Source of the DNA: Taxillus chinensis
Lineage: Eukaryota; Streptophyta; Magnoliopsida; Santalales; Loranthaceae
Direction: 5' to 3'
Length of the DNA stretch: 64,000 bases
Assembly: GCA_023512835.1 (NCBI GenBank)
Contig: CM042085.1
Coordinates: forward strand, 35,852,324 to 35,916,323
Part shown: piece by piece, positions 22,813-35,064 of the stretch
Layout of the letters: each line of letters opens with the position of its first letter
Numbering within the stretch: position 1 is the stretch's first letter
Notes under the pieces: model-generated
What the model was told of the DNA's origin: nothing
Database searches by the model: none
Seen by the model: the letters and a program-made list of their open reading frames with translations, nothing else
Made by a program: the position numbers and the translations under genes

Positions 22813-24589
22813 GTCCCGCCAACACCACGCTGCTCGGGTCGTGACACACGACTTGGGTTAAGTCTGTGACGGAAGTAGACAGGCCCTGAAGAGAGGTGCC
22901 AATCATCTCGAGCTTCTGATCCATGGAGAGAGAGGAGGAGGAGAGAGCGGAAAGAATCTCGGCGCCAATGGCCTTTACACGATCAGCGATGGCCTGGGTC
23001 TGAAGACGATTGTCCTCCGGAAGTCGATCGAGTTGGGCAGAGAAGGCGGCTTCGGACAGAATCGTTGCAAAGGAGGCATGCCCAAGGCCAAAGGCAGGAG
23101 CCTTAGAGGACTCCCCCGCATGAAGAGGGGCAGGTGTGCGTAGGGCGGAGTCGGCGACAGCCAAAGAGAACGGTGGTGGTGCAGCAGCAGGGGCGGCAGA
23201 GCCACTTTGACCGGAGAGGTCAATAGTAGGAATATCCACAGGATAGGAGAGACCAGCCTCAGCAGGGATAGGTGTTTGTGCATCGTGGGTAGGTCCGGAC
23301 GATGCAGCAGCAGGAAGTGTAGCTTGAAGCAGGGACGGCATCAAAAAGCCGTGATCACAGTTCCAAGTGATCATATCCTTCGGGGTTTGGGTGTGTTGAG
23401 TGTAATACACCCGGAGGGTAGGTTCTGGGATGTCTGCAGTATGGGCGAGGCTGAAGCACAGCCAACAGTCAGTAAGGAGGTCATTGGAAAGATGGTCGAT
23501 GTAGTCCTTGGGGGCAGGAGAGTGAGCTAGAGAAGCGTCCGCAGGAGAGATAGGGATTTCGGGTAGAATAGCAGCAATAGCTGCTGTGACCGGAGAGACG
23601 GGTGCGGGAGCGTCAGCAGCAGCATCAGAAGCGGCAGCAGCAGTAGCAGCGGGAGGAGAAGCAGGACCAACAGCAGGAGAGGCTGAGAAGACAGCCTCAT
23701 GAAAATGCGGCTGAGAGGGCCCTACAGCAGTAGACGGGTCAACGCGAATGCTGTGCAGCGAACTGCGGGACCATGCCAGAGCGGCAACAGACCGGATGCG
23801 TGAGTGGAAGGACCGGGGAGCAGAGCTAACTTCATGGCCCGAGCTCGCAACTGGGTCACCAACAGAACTAGCTTGCTGCTCTGACACAGCAACAAGAGCA
23901 CAAGAGACTGGAGGGCGGCGAACGGTGAGTGTTCCATCGGCAGTAAGATGGCGGAAGTAAAAGTTCACTGGGAAGGGAATCACCAGTTCGTCCTGGAAGT
24001 GCGCGGGGTGAAGGTGTCAAAAAATTTGAGACAGAATCCGTCCAAAAGACGAATTCCGTTTCCCATTCTGCAGCACCCGGAATAGGAAAATGCCCCAGTC
24101 AAGTGGCAGGGACTCAAAAACCACGTACATCGCCAGCAGCAGATCGTACGGGACAGAGTCAAGAGCTATGGAGCGAGCCAGTAGGCACCGGCTCAGTATA
24201 GTGGCCATACAGCGATGGGGGCCCTGAAAAGACTTCATCTTGTACTCCTTCACCTTGTTGGGACAGCCCATGGAAGCAGCCATGGCTGGAGCGCTCGGCC
24301 TAAAGTCGTTGCCGGCAGGAAGACGGAAGGCGTCACGGATCACCTGAAGGGTGATCCTGATAGGTTGCCCTCGGACCACAGAGATGATAGACTCATCACT
24401 GGAGTTGAAATGCTGATAAAAGGCAAGGATGTCGGAGATGAGAAGATCAACCGGGGTAGAGACTAGGGCGAGGAGGTTGCTGGAATCAAGGAGCTGACGA
24501 ACCTCTTCAAGCCAGGCTGGAGGATCAGAGATTCCAGACCAATCTACCAGGTGGCCGGGAACAACTCCATAGAGAGCTTGGGATGCCAT
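22813..24589 (-). pseudogene. Env-position ORF of the minus element, Ulp1 domain deleted (copy A)
   Basis: Starts at ATG 24589 (MASQALYGVVPGHL), with a possible in-frame upstream ATG at 24646. It reads through the N-terminal domain (SVVRGQPIRITLQVIRDAFRLP), a single TGA at 24017-24019, then the Ala/Pro/Ser linker to MDQKLEMIGTSLQGLS and DLTQVV. There the sequence jumps into LTR, so the C48 protease domain found in the plus element is absent. Apart from the one stop the frame is continuous, and it lacks the 1-nt deletion of the plus copy. It is the better guide to the original N-terminal two thirds. Confidence 0.8.
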
Positions 24590-26268
24590 TAAAATATGGA
24601 GGATTGGAGGAAAAGGAGATGAGGTCTTTGGAGAAGGAAGAAGCAACGAGGATTTAGGGTTTTGAGAATTGGGGATGATAGCCTCGTGCGTCGCTGAATA
24701 GTGCAGTATAAATAGGACTCTTTCCGTGGAAGCAAGCGGGTCTCGGGTTTAAGCGAGATGAACAGTGATCCGCCTGACTATCCGATGTCATTAGACTTGA
24801 TGTATTAGGGCCGTCAAATAGACTGATGACGTGGCGGCCGTGCTAACCATTCAAAAATGACAGCTGTATGCATACTTCCGGATTTTTGAAAAGACAATTG
24901 CCGGGCTCGAGACGTGCATTTAATGAACCATCATTATCCCTCCTCAAAAATACGTGATGTAATATGATTACTTGGGTTATCGTGAGTTAAGAATTCCAAA
25001 AGTCAGGAGGAATTGAACCAACTTTCATCCGGAGGAGAATAATTCGTAAAAAGAACATTTGGATGACTGACTGTCCGTAGAAACTGAGTGCTGATAAAAG
25101 ATGATTCCTTTGCTGTCTTGGTGTCGAGGAAATAAAAAGTACCACAACACTTCAAATCTGAGACATCAAACAAGATAGAGTAATGAAGTGCAAAGAGAAT
25201 CTGAAACTGTAGCTTGATAAAAAATAAACTAAAAGAACAGTAGACTAACAGGTTAGGTTAGTACGGATATAAGTAAAAAATATCATTATCTGAACTAAGA
25301 AGAAACAGAACTTATGCATAGAAAAGCAACAAGACACATACATGTGAATTATGATCAATTTACTGAAGAAAATGCATATGACAAATGATAAACACATAAG
25401 TTCATGTAGGTCAACATAGCAAAACCTTCATACTGACAGTGGTAGCTAAGATAAATTAATTTCATATGAACTTATTCAACCAAGAATTCATGAATGAGGG
25501 TGAAATAAAGAACATATGCTAGATGAGTAACCACATTGATTGTAATTGCTAAATTGTAACGTTGAAGAAGAACTCATACCATCATGCCACAGTTGTGATT
25601 CAACAATGCATGTCTAGTCAGATCGATAAGTGAGAGTTCAGAAGGAGGAGTATCCGAGACATATCAGGGGTTCATAATTGCTCCCCCTTAGATTATGCAA
25701 TCCTCTCGAGACAGAACTCCCCCTCAGATAGACAGCCAAGAAAGAGGTGACGAGACATATAAGGGGGGTATTACTTGATTAATGGAAAAAGCATTTTCTC
25801 CCCCTTAGATCATGCGATCCTCTCGATGGACATCTCCTACTAGCATGATTCACAAGAAGATGCTGTCTATCTTTGATGAAACTCCACTTGCAGAGCTGAT
25901 CAGACTGCAACAATGAATACATCCACCAGAGATTCCGTGCTAACCCTTTTTCACTCTTCAACAGTGCATGTTAGAAATTTTAATCAAAGTGAGAAATCAT
26001 TGGACATGTGGTGAGAGATGAAAAGTGGAATCATGAGATCCTATGGAGGTTTTATTCATATAAAGTTAATCATGTTTGCTTTACCATACTGCAGTCTGGA
26101 GACGCGAGCATCCTCCCATAATGAAATTTGATATTAATATCAGAAGCATGAAGCACGTTAAGCAGTAAGTATGATCAACATTAAGTTTAGTATGTGTCTT
26201 CTACTTTTAATAAAAGCACAATGCATGTTCTGAAAGAAAATATATTGTTGGATTATTTAAATGTGAAG
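24590..26268 (-). other. Non-coding spacer with promoter-like motifs and polypurine tracts (copy A)
   Basis: Minus-strand counterpart of 16125-17842. It holds a telo-box at 24651-24665 and a TATAAATAG-type box at 24707-24715, upstream of the ORF in minus orientation. Three reversed PPT motifs lie near 25680-25810 (GCTCCCCCTTAG, ACTCCCCCTCAG, TCTCCCCCTTAG). No gene seen. Confidence 0.65.
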
Positions 26269-27804
26269 CTATGCAGAAAAGTCAAGCATACCTAATCGGA
26301 AGAGTAGTTCGAGCATCTTGCATCAGGTAGGGGCTTTGTAAGTATGTGCACATTGATCTTCGATGTAGACATGTTCAAGAGTTATATGCTTTTTAAGAAC
26401 ATGGTCGCGAATGAAGTGATACCTAACCTCAATGTGCTTGGTCTTTGGGTGCATGACAGGATTATTGCTGATAGCAATTGCACTGGTGTTGTTGCAGCAG
26501 AGTGGAACAGATGTCATGTTGAAACCGTAGTCAGTAAGTTGACTTTGCATCAAGAGTAGCTGTGCACAGCAACTCCCAGCAGCTATATATTCCGCCTCAG
26601 CAGTAGAGGTTGATACGGAATTCTGCTTCTTACTGAACCGTGAAATTAATCTGTTTCCAAGGAACTGACATGTACCACTTGTGCTTTTCTTGTCGATGCG
26701 ACACCTAGCAAAGTCAACATCAGAATATCCAGGATAAAGTGAAGTTGAACTCCTTTGGATACCAGAGTCCCAAATTCACAGTCCCTTTGAGATACCTCAA
26801 TATCCGTTCGACATGAAGCATATGTGACTCTTTAGGATTCGCCTGATATCTTGCACAGATGCAAGTTGCAAACATAATGTCCTGGCGACTTGCTGTAAGA
26901 TACAGCAAGGATCCTATCATCCCTCTATATTCAATCACATTTACTGATTTGCCATCCACATTAGGGTCTAACTAGGCACTGACTGGCATTAGAGTCTTGA
27001 CGGGAGATGAACCTTCCATACCAAACTTCTTGATTAAGTCACGTGTGTACTTAGCTTGGTTAATGAAGATCCCTTCCTTCAATTGTTTGACTTCTATTCC
27101 AAGGAAGTATGACAGTTCTCCCATCATACTCATTTCGAACTTGCCAATCATTAACTTTGCAAACTCTTCACAAAGCTTCGGATTTGATGATCCGAAAATG
27201 ATATCATCCACATATATCTGTACGATCAGAGTATGTCCTTTCTCTTTTCGTAGGAATAAAGTGGAGTCTATCTTCCCTTTTTGGAAGTTGTGAGCAAGTA
27301 GGAATTCTGACAGTGTGTCGTACTAGGCTCTTGGAGCTTGCTTCAATCCATACAAGGCTTTCCGTAGCTTGTAGACTAGATGTCCAGCCTTGGGTTCAAT
27401 GAAACCAGGAGGTTGATCAACATACACCTCCTCTTAAAGATCTCCATTCAGAAATGCGCTTTTGACGTCCATTTGATAAACTATGAAGTTCTCATATGAA
27501 GCATACGCCAGAAACATTCTGATTGCCTCAAGTTTTGCTATCGGAGCAAAAGTCTCGTCATAGTCTATTCCTTCTTCTTGACGATAACCTTTGGCTACTA
27601 GTCTGGATTTGTTCCGGATTACTATTCCATCCGTATCAAGCTTGTTCTGAAACACCCATTTAACTCCAATGACTTGTTGAGACTTAGGCCTTGGTACTAG
27701 TGTCCACACATCATTTCTCTTAAATTGATTCAGCTCTTCTTGCATGGCTTTTATCCAATTCGAATCCTGAAGAGCTTCATCTACCACCTTTGGTTCTATT
27801 AGAG
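26269..27804 (-). pseudogene. pol: pol: reverse transcriptase and RNase H of the minus element (copy A)
   Basis: Reads from [20 protein letters not shown] near 27790 through [27 protein letters not shown], the intact YVDD at 27203-27214, the KSTSG region and HPKTKHIEVRYHF to the stop at 26269-26271. Stops after NGDL (27432-27434), after AWYD-proximal codons and elsewhere break it. The stretch 26305-26375 is scrambled relative to copy B, which reads the expected HVATEDQLADILTKP, so copy A is wrong there. The 5' side is cut by the solo LTR at 27805. Confidence 0.85.
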
Positions 27805-28282
27805 TGTCACGCCCCGGATTTCCAACCCGAGGAGACCGGAACGTGACCCTCCCTTTACCCGGGTTTGGATAAATGGGTTAAAATATAACGTACACATCAC
27901 ATTTTATATTCAGAGACAAAACCAAATATTTATTAAGTTCAAACATTACATTTATTACATTAAACTCCACATTACAAGATCTCCCCACTGGGGTTACAAA
28001 GTTCACAAAAACAACAAGATTTCAAGAACAATAAGCAAGCCACAAGTAGGTCTTCCTTGGTTCCCACCTAACACCTGTAGGTCTCTGTAAGAAAACAACA
28101 CGATAGGAGGGGTGAGCAACCACGGCCGAGAAGGATCATGTCTCCCAACCCATCCCATGCTCCTAGCATCTATATGCCGTGTGTACAAGTGCAGTGTCGT
28201 GGTATAATTATTTCAACAAATATAATGGTAAGCCATCAGCAAAAACAAATATTTCAAATAGCCACACAGGCTAGCACATGAG

Positions 28283-28428
28283 CAGTCCCGGGCTTCCACA
28301 GCCTGGGTTTCACAAACAGTCCCGGGCTTCCACAGCCACCGGGTTTCACAAAACAGTCCCGAGCTTCCACAGCCACCGGGTTTCACAAACAGTCCCAGGC
28401 TTCCACAGCCACCGGGCTTCGCAAAACA
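28283..28428 (-). repeat. Minisatellite in solo LTR
   Basis: About four tandem copies of a 37-39 bp unit containing CTTCCACAGCCACCGGG and TTTCACAAA. The unit is different from those in the solo LTRs at 7575-7710 and 55862-56050. Confidence 0.8.
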
Positions 28429-29174
28429 CAATACACATAGCCTTTCAGGCATAAAACCAAACACTTAGTAGGCACACATTCTCAAATATACAAACCCAGC
28501 CACTCAGGCATAAAAGCAAACACTTGGCATGCACACCTTTACCAACTCACAATTCTAGTCGTACTGGCATATTATCAAACACATACTGGGCATATTCACA
28601 CAAACATATTCACACGGACATTTTAACGAACATTTAACATGCACTGCCCACCCAACACCAGAATCACACCAAAATGCCATTGAAGGCCAACATTCATATA
28701 GGAGGTCACACCTATATGAATTTACATATAAATATTATAACAACAGCCATAGAAATTCGGTAAAACATCTACACAGGGCCTAACCCCGGAACAGACCAGG
28801 AAAGACAGAACCCCTACTTTAAAGATCCTCCTTGCTCCCGTGCTAGACGCCGTCCTTCCCACGCAAGACGCTCCGGCAGAGAACCAACCAACTCTCCTTC
28901 CTTCCCTCTCTCTAGCTCTCTCTCTCTCTCTACGACGGCTGCAGTGGCTGAAGAAAACCCTAACCCTAGAACAAGGAGTCCTCACCTTTTTATATAGACA
29001 ACTCAAACCTCAAAATGATGTAGTTTTGATTAAATGAATCCAGCATCAAAATGACGTAGTTTTGATGACAGACTACAACCTTTTTGCAACCACACAAGAC
29101 AAAGCACTCATAATTTCACCATGGTCCTTTTAGCAAAAGAGGATCAGAACAACAAAACAAAGGTAATGGAGGCT

Positions 29175-29320
29175 GCACGTGAGAAAGCATTCTCACGTGC
29201 ATTCTCACGGGCACCTCCAAATGCTCTAGAATTTCACCAAAAGCCTTGGAACAACATCAGGAAGGCTCCCATGCAAAAATCTCACTGCACGTGAAAAGCA
29301 TTCTCACGTGCATTCTCACG
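29175..29320 (-). repeat. Two G-box hairpins in solo LTR
   Basis: GCACGTGAGAA at 29175-29185 pairs perfectly with TTCTCACGTGC at 29190-29200 (loop AGCA). A second hairpin at 29287-29311 has one mismatch. Both arms contain CACGTG, the plant G-box. An extra half copy follows each hairpin. Confidence 0.8.
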
Positions 29321-29490
29321 TGCACTCCCAATTGGGCTCAAACTTTGCCTCTTGCTTGCTTATCAACATACAAGATGATTAAGCCAAAGTGTGTGGAAAG
29401 AAAACTCCCTAAAACCCAACAATTTCCACCTAAAATGGCAAAACTGTGACTAACTCCTCACATCCCAAAAATGCAGGTCATTACATAGAG

Positions 29491-31326
29491 ATAGAAAACA
29501 TGAGTAAAGACAAATGTTGGAGGTGGCTGCTCTTGTTCTTACACCAACAGTAGGATCACCAATCACTTGTTCTGAAGGGTGGTTTCTAGTCCACCTGTAA
29601 TTCTGTGCATGTGATGGTTGATCTTGAATAATTTGAAGCTCGCCGATTAGGTGGTTCAGGTACATCCGCTGGTTAAGCTTCTTCCGGACTAGATGTTTCC
29701 GTATTAACAGGTCTTGGAGAACTTAGAGGTTCTCCAGTACTGTTCATTTCTGTATTAACTGGTCTGGAAGGACTTAAAAGTACTCCGGGATTTTGGATAT
29801 CCGTAAGAATATGTCCGGAGTTTAATGGTAGTCCAGAGTCCGAATCGTCCGTAGCATCATCTGTATCATTTCTTCGTGCTACACTGGTGCCACGTGGTTG
29901 GTCAGTATGTGTAACAGGAACATTTATAAACTTTGAATAGTTGATATTGTCGTCCTGATCCTACACATTAGAACTTGAAGAACCAACTTTTGACCAATCC
30001 AGGTTAGCTTCATCAAAAGTCACATGGATAGATTCTTCAACTTTAAAAAGTTTTCTATTGAAGACTCGATAAGCCTTGCTATATAATGAGTACCCGACAA
30101 AAATCCCATCATCAGATTTTGGTTCAAATTTATTCTGGGGTTCTTTGTTGTTGTTCAATATATAGCAAGTACACCCAAAAGCTCTGAAATGTGAAATTGA
30201 GGGCTTTCGTCCTCTCCACATCTCATAGGGTGTTTTCATGGTAAATTTATTTATTAGAGTTCTATTCTGAACATAGCAGGCAGTGGACACAGCTTCATCC
30301 CATAGACTGAGAGGAAGCTTTGCCCCTGCTGACATGGATCTACCAGCCTCGACTAAAGTGCGATTCTTTCGCTCAGCTACCCCATTTTGTTGTGGAGTTC
30401 TGGGCACAGAGAAGTCGTGCTGAATGCCCTATTCAGAACAATATGACCTCATATCTCGAAAAATCAAATTCTATACCATGATCACTCCTGATGCATTTAA
30501 TGCTCAGTCCTTGTGAGTTGCTTATCCAGTTGAAGACATCTACAAGATGCTCAAAGGTTTGATCCTTTGATTTCAGGAACATCACCCATGTATATCTGGT
30601 GAAGTCATCGATAACCACTAGGGTATATCTCGCACCAGCTAGAGAAGAAACAGATATAGGACCACAGAGGTCCATGTGAAGAAGCTGTAAAGGAGCAGTT
30701 ATTGAATTAACTGATTTGCTCTTAAAACTATGTTTGGTCTGTTTGCCAAGTTGACATTCTCGACAAAGAGTATCTCTGGAGTATTTGTGTTTAGGAAGAC
30801 CAGTGACCAGATCAAGCGATGCTAACTTAGACATAGTCTTAAAATTTAAATGTGCACAACGCTTGTGCCATAGCTAACTATCTTCATGTGATGCTTTAGT
30901 GAGGAAGCATACAGGATCAGAAGAATTATTTCTTAAGACGATAGAGTATATGTCCCCATCTCTTGATCCGGATAACTTAATATCTCCGGATAAGTTATCT
31001 CTGACTGTGTAGGTGTTGGAGAAAAAGGAAACAGTGAATCCTTTGTCACACAAATTACTGACACTCAGCAGATTATGCTTCAAACCTTCGACTAGTGCAA
31101 CCTTAATAATTGATACACAGCCGTTGGTTAAAGTTCCATACCCTACAGTCTTACCTTTACTGTTGTCGCCATATGTTACGGATGGGCCTCGTTTGTTATT
31201 AACATCTACGAGCAGAGACTTATCACCCGTCATATGTTCGGAGCATCCGCTATCGAGTATCCACTTGCTTTGATTAATCTTTGACTTCAAGTGGGATGAC
31301 AGTGAGTTCCATAGATGCTCCTGCAA
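29491..31326 (-). pseudogene. pol: pol: protease, integrase and linker of the minus element (copy A)
   Basis: Starts with a protease whose catalytic DSG is intact (31246-31254, WILDSGCSEHMTG), followed by the GAG-pre-integrase region (31.0 to 30.7 kb) and the integrase core (MDLCGPIS, IRSDHGIEF, ERKNRT, YEMWRGRKPSISHF). The Glu after SDHGI keeps the core motif. A stop separates the pre-integrase region from the protease and another lies near 30430. The long acidic linker ends at the solo LTR. This is the best-preserved protease-integrase of the family in the window. Confidence 0.85.
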
Positions 31327-31927
31327 GACAATAGTTTACACTTTTGGTGCCCAAACTTGTTTTGGGCGGTTAGGAGAAACAATAGTAGTGTCAACAGTTC
31401 CGGATTTCATAATGTTAGGAACTTTCACTTTCCAGGTTGACATTACTTTGTGAGCGTGAGTTGCTTCTCTTATTTGGGTTTTCTTGGGAGAGACGCTCCT
31501 TTGAGATTTAGATATTGATTTCCTCGAAGAACCCTTTTTGATGAACTAATCTTTATTAATACGAACTTGATTACAAAGCCAGTTATCAGATAAACTCCAA
31601 CATTCATAGTGATAATGACCTATTTCTCTACAGATGGAACAGACACTATGATGCGGAGTACAAACAGGGGATACAGGTCTCTTAGGTTTTACAGACATTC
31701 TACTCTATTCCCTATAGCCTAGTCCATTGCGTTTGGGTGACGCGCTCTTGGCCCTAGATGCGTCAGCCTTAGCCTTTCCTTTCTTTTTGGGTGTTACAGT
31801 TTTGGCTTGAACTACAGCAGCCTTCCCTTCATCGTTAGATATGGGTGCTACTGTTTCGGGAACAGCAATAACAACCTTAGCTCCATAATCATAAACTATG
31901 GTGCCACCTGAAATGAAACCATCCAAC
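31327..31927 (-). pseudogene. gag: gag C-terminal fragment of the minus element (copy A, cut by duplication)
   Basis: Contains the second CCHC knuckle (CSICREIGHYHYEC) at 31600-31641, a Lys-rich stretch (KKKGKAKADASRAKSASPKR) and the GGTIVYDYG motif. A TAG replaces CAG just before the knuckle segment. The fragment ends at 31927, the tandem-duplication junction. The rest of gag is found after unit B at 49139-50847. Confidence 0.85.
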
Positions 31928-33351
31928 AGGCCAAAGTCTCAACAAGTCATTGGAGTTAAATGGGTGTTCCGGAACAAACTTGATACGAGACGGACTCGTA
32001 ATCCGGAACAAAAGATGACTGGTAGCCAAGGGTTATCATCAAGAAGAAGGAATAGACTATAACGAAACTTTTGCTCCCAGTAGCCCGACTTGAGGCAATC
32101 GGAATGTTCTTGGCATACGCTTCATACGAAAACTTCAAAGTTTATCAAATGGATGTCAAAAGTGCATTTCTAAATGGAGATCTTCAAGAGGAGGTATATG
32201 TTGAACAACCTTGAGGCTTCATTGAACTAAAGGTGGACATCTGGTCTACAAACTAAGGAATGCCTTGTATGGATTGAAGCAAGCTCCAAAGAGCCTGGTA
32301 TGACACACTTTCGAATTCTTACTCGCTCACAACTTCCAAAAAGGGAAGATTGACACCACGCTATTCTTATGGAAAGAGAAGACACATACTGCGAACGTAC
32401 AGATCTACGTGGATGATATCATTTTCGGATCAACTAATCCGAAACTTTGTGATGAGTTCGCCAAGTTGATGACCGGCAAGTTTGAGATGAGTATGATGGG
32501 AGAACTGTCCTACTTCCTTGGGATCGAGGTCAATCAACTAAAGGAAGGAATCTTCATCAACCAAGCTAAGTACACTCGTGATTTAATCAAGAAGTTTGGT
32601 ATGGAAGGTTCATCTCTGTCAAAACTCCAATGCCAGTCAGTGCCAAGTTAGACCCAGATGTTGATGACAAATCGGTGAATGTAGTGAGTATAGAGGGATG
32701 ATTGAATCCTTGCTTGTATCTTCTGACAGTCGCTCGGACATAATGTTTGCAACTTGCATCTGCGCAAGATATCGAGCAAATCCCAAAGAGTCACATATGC
32801 TTCATGTAAAACGGATATTAAGGTATCTCAAAGGAACGATAAATTTGGGACTCTGGTACCCAAAGAGTCCAGCTTCGCCTTATTCGGATATTACGATGCT
32901 GATTTTGCCAGGTGTCGCATAGACAGGGAAAAGCACCGAGTGGTACATGCCAATTCCTTGGAAACATATTGATCTCTTGGTTCAGTAAGAAGTAGAATTT
33001 CATATCAATCTCTACCTTTGAAGCGGAATATATAAGTGCTCTGGGAGTTCTTTGCGCACAGCTTCTATGGATGCAAAGTCAACTTGCGACTACGGCTTCA
33101 ACATGACATCTGTTCCACTCTCTTGTGACAATACCGGTCTTATTGCTATCGGCAATAATCCCGTCATGCATCCAAAGACAAAACATATTGAGGTCGGGCA
33201 TCATTTCATTCGTGATCATGTTCTTAAAAAGCACATATCCCTGGAACATGTTGCTTCGAAGATCAATCGCGGATATACTTACAAAGCCCCTACCGATGTG
33301 AGATTTTCTGAACTTCTTCTTAAATTAGGTATGCTTGACTTTTACGCATAG
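31928..33351 (+). pseudogene. pol: Reverse transcriptase and RNase H of the plus element (copy B)
   Basis: Direct copy of 14698-16124. YVDDIIFGS is intact near 32410. It has many small indels relative to copy A (after WYDTL, at TASRSDI, at STAEAEYI), nearly all at CAG or CTG. These shifts are more likely sequencing errors than mutations. Confidence 0.85.
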
Positions 33352-35064
33352 CTTCTCACCGTTATCCATCGGTAGTTATTTACGGAACATGCATTGTTGT
33401 ACTTCATGGTTAGTGATAGACACTGAACTTCATGTCTAACTATCTTACTTTAGTCGTGTAAATGTTACGATATTTCTCACTAAGTTCATATTGGGAGGAT
33501 GCTTGCTTATCCGGATGACGGTGAATCAAGCAAACATAATTAAATTTATATGACAAATCCTATTCGGATGTCATGAATTCTACTCCATTTTCCATCACGT
33601 CTTATGATTTCATGGTCGTGAAATATCTAAGATGCATGGTTGAGGAATGATTTGGGAAAGCTCGGACCGAAAGTGGAAATTCAGCTGTCGTTGATCAATT
33701 GCTTGAGTTGAGTAAATCAAGGATAGGCAGCGGTTTCTCTCATTTCATCATAAAACAGGAAACGTCTTAATAGGCTCTAAAAGACCACGGGGGAGAAATT
33801 GCTCTCTCTATTATCTAGTAATACCCCTGGATTCAAAATTCATGACCTCTTTCCTGGCGTCTATCCGAGGGGAGTCATCCTCGAGAAGATCGCATCAAAA
33901 TGATTCGCTGATCTCGGGGGGAGAGAATACTTCATTGAATCTTAAGTAAGGCCCCCTGTTTCACAAAAGGCATGACTACGGGGCGAGAGAATGCTTATTA
34001 TTAAGTAATGCCTCTCGATATGTCTCGGATGTTCCGCCCTATAACTCTCACTCATAAAGCTGATTGGATTTGCCTTTGTTGAATCGGAATTGTGGATTGC
34101 TTGGCTGTTATCTTCCTCTTCCTAGCATTTTAGGCATGACAGTCAGTTGTATCATCATACATCATGTGCTCTTCTTTCCATTTTCACTCCTACATTCTCT
34201 GATGGATGAAGTCATATAAATCAAATTGATCTTTGCTCTCATTTTCAGTATGAAGGATTGGTTATGTTAACCTATTGGATTTATGTGTTAATTATCCCAC
34301 ACATACATTGATTTCAGTATGATGGCTTTCACTTCTTATGTATGTGTCTAGCACTTAACTTCTTATGCATAAGTTCTGTTTCTTCTTAGTACGGATTGTG
34401 TGTTATACTCTTATATTGTTTATTCGAACTAACCCGAACCTGACGAGACTTGCTCTTCAAAGCATCTATTTGTTAAGTCACAGGGTTCAGATTCTTCCGA
34501 GGTGTTGTCGTACTTCATACTCCCTCGACATCAAGACCGCAAAGGAATCATCTCTTTTCAACACTCGTTATACGGACGATTAGTCGGTCTCATCCGGATG
34601 TTCTTTATATGGATTATCCTTCTCCCGGATGAAAGTCGATTTATTTCCTCCGACTCTTGGAATTCTCAATTCGCGATAAACCAAGTAATTATCTTACATC
34701 GCTTATTTTTTAGGAGAGATAATGATGGTTCATTTAATGCACGCATCAAGCCCGATACTTATCTTTTCAAAAATCCAGAAGTATGCCTACAGTTGTCATC
34801 TTTAAATGGTTAGCACCGCCGCCACGTCATAAGTCTATTCGACCTGGCGTTAATTCATCATTTCTAATGACATAAGGAAGTCGAGTGGCTCACTTGTTCA
34901 TTTTGCTTAAACTCGAGACCCACTTGCTTCCACGGAAAGGATCCTATTTATACCGATTATCGGCGTCGGCCGAGGTTATCACTACCAACTCTCAAAACCC
35001 TAAACCCTCACCGCACCTATTCTGCAAAGCTCTTCTCTCCTTCTCCCTCAATCTTTCACTCTCA
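33352..35064 (+). other. Spacer with multiple polypurine tracts and promoter-like motifs (copy B)
   Basis: Copy of 16125-17842 with the same PPT-like motifs near 33790-34000, the TATA-like box near 34945 and the telo-box near 34995. No gene seen. Confidence 0.7.

Larger units (their letters stand above)
27805..29485 (-). mobile_element. Solo LTR, gypsy-type, minus strand (copy A)
   Basis: On the plus strand it starts TGTCACGCCCCGG and ends GGTCATTACA, and is flanked by TAGAG at 27800-27804 and 29486-29490. It matches 6431-8216 and 54681-56518 in reverse at both ends and in its TATA, GA-tract and hairpin order. It interrupts pol in the integrase-reverse transcriptase linker. No internal gypsy region remains. 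Confidence 0.9.
14698..31927. repeat. 17.2-kb tandem duplication, unit A
   Basis: This block, from inside the plus-element reverse transcriptase through the minus-element gag, is repeated directly as 31928-49138. At the junction 31927/31928 the minus-element gag text (ACCATCCAAC) jumps to plus-element reverse transcriptase text (AGGCCAAAGTCTC), with CCAA shared by both parental sequences. The unit breaks across unrelated element positions, so transposition did not create it. Unequal exchange, template switching or mis-assembly could. Confidence 0.9.
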
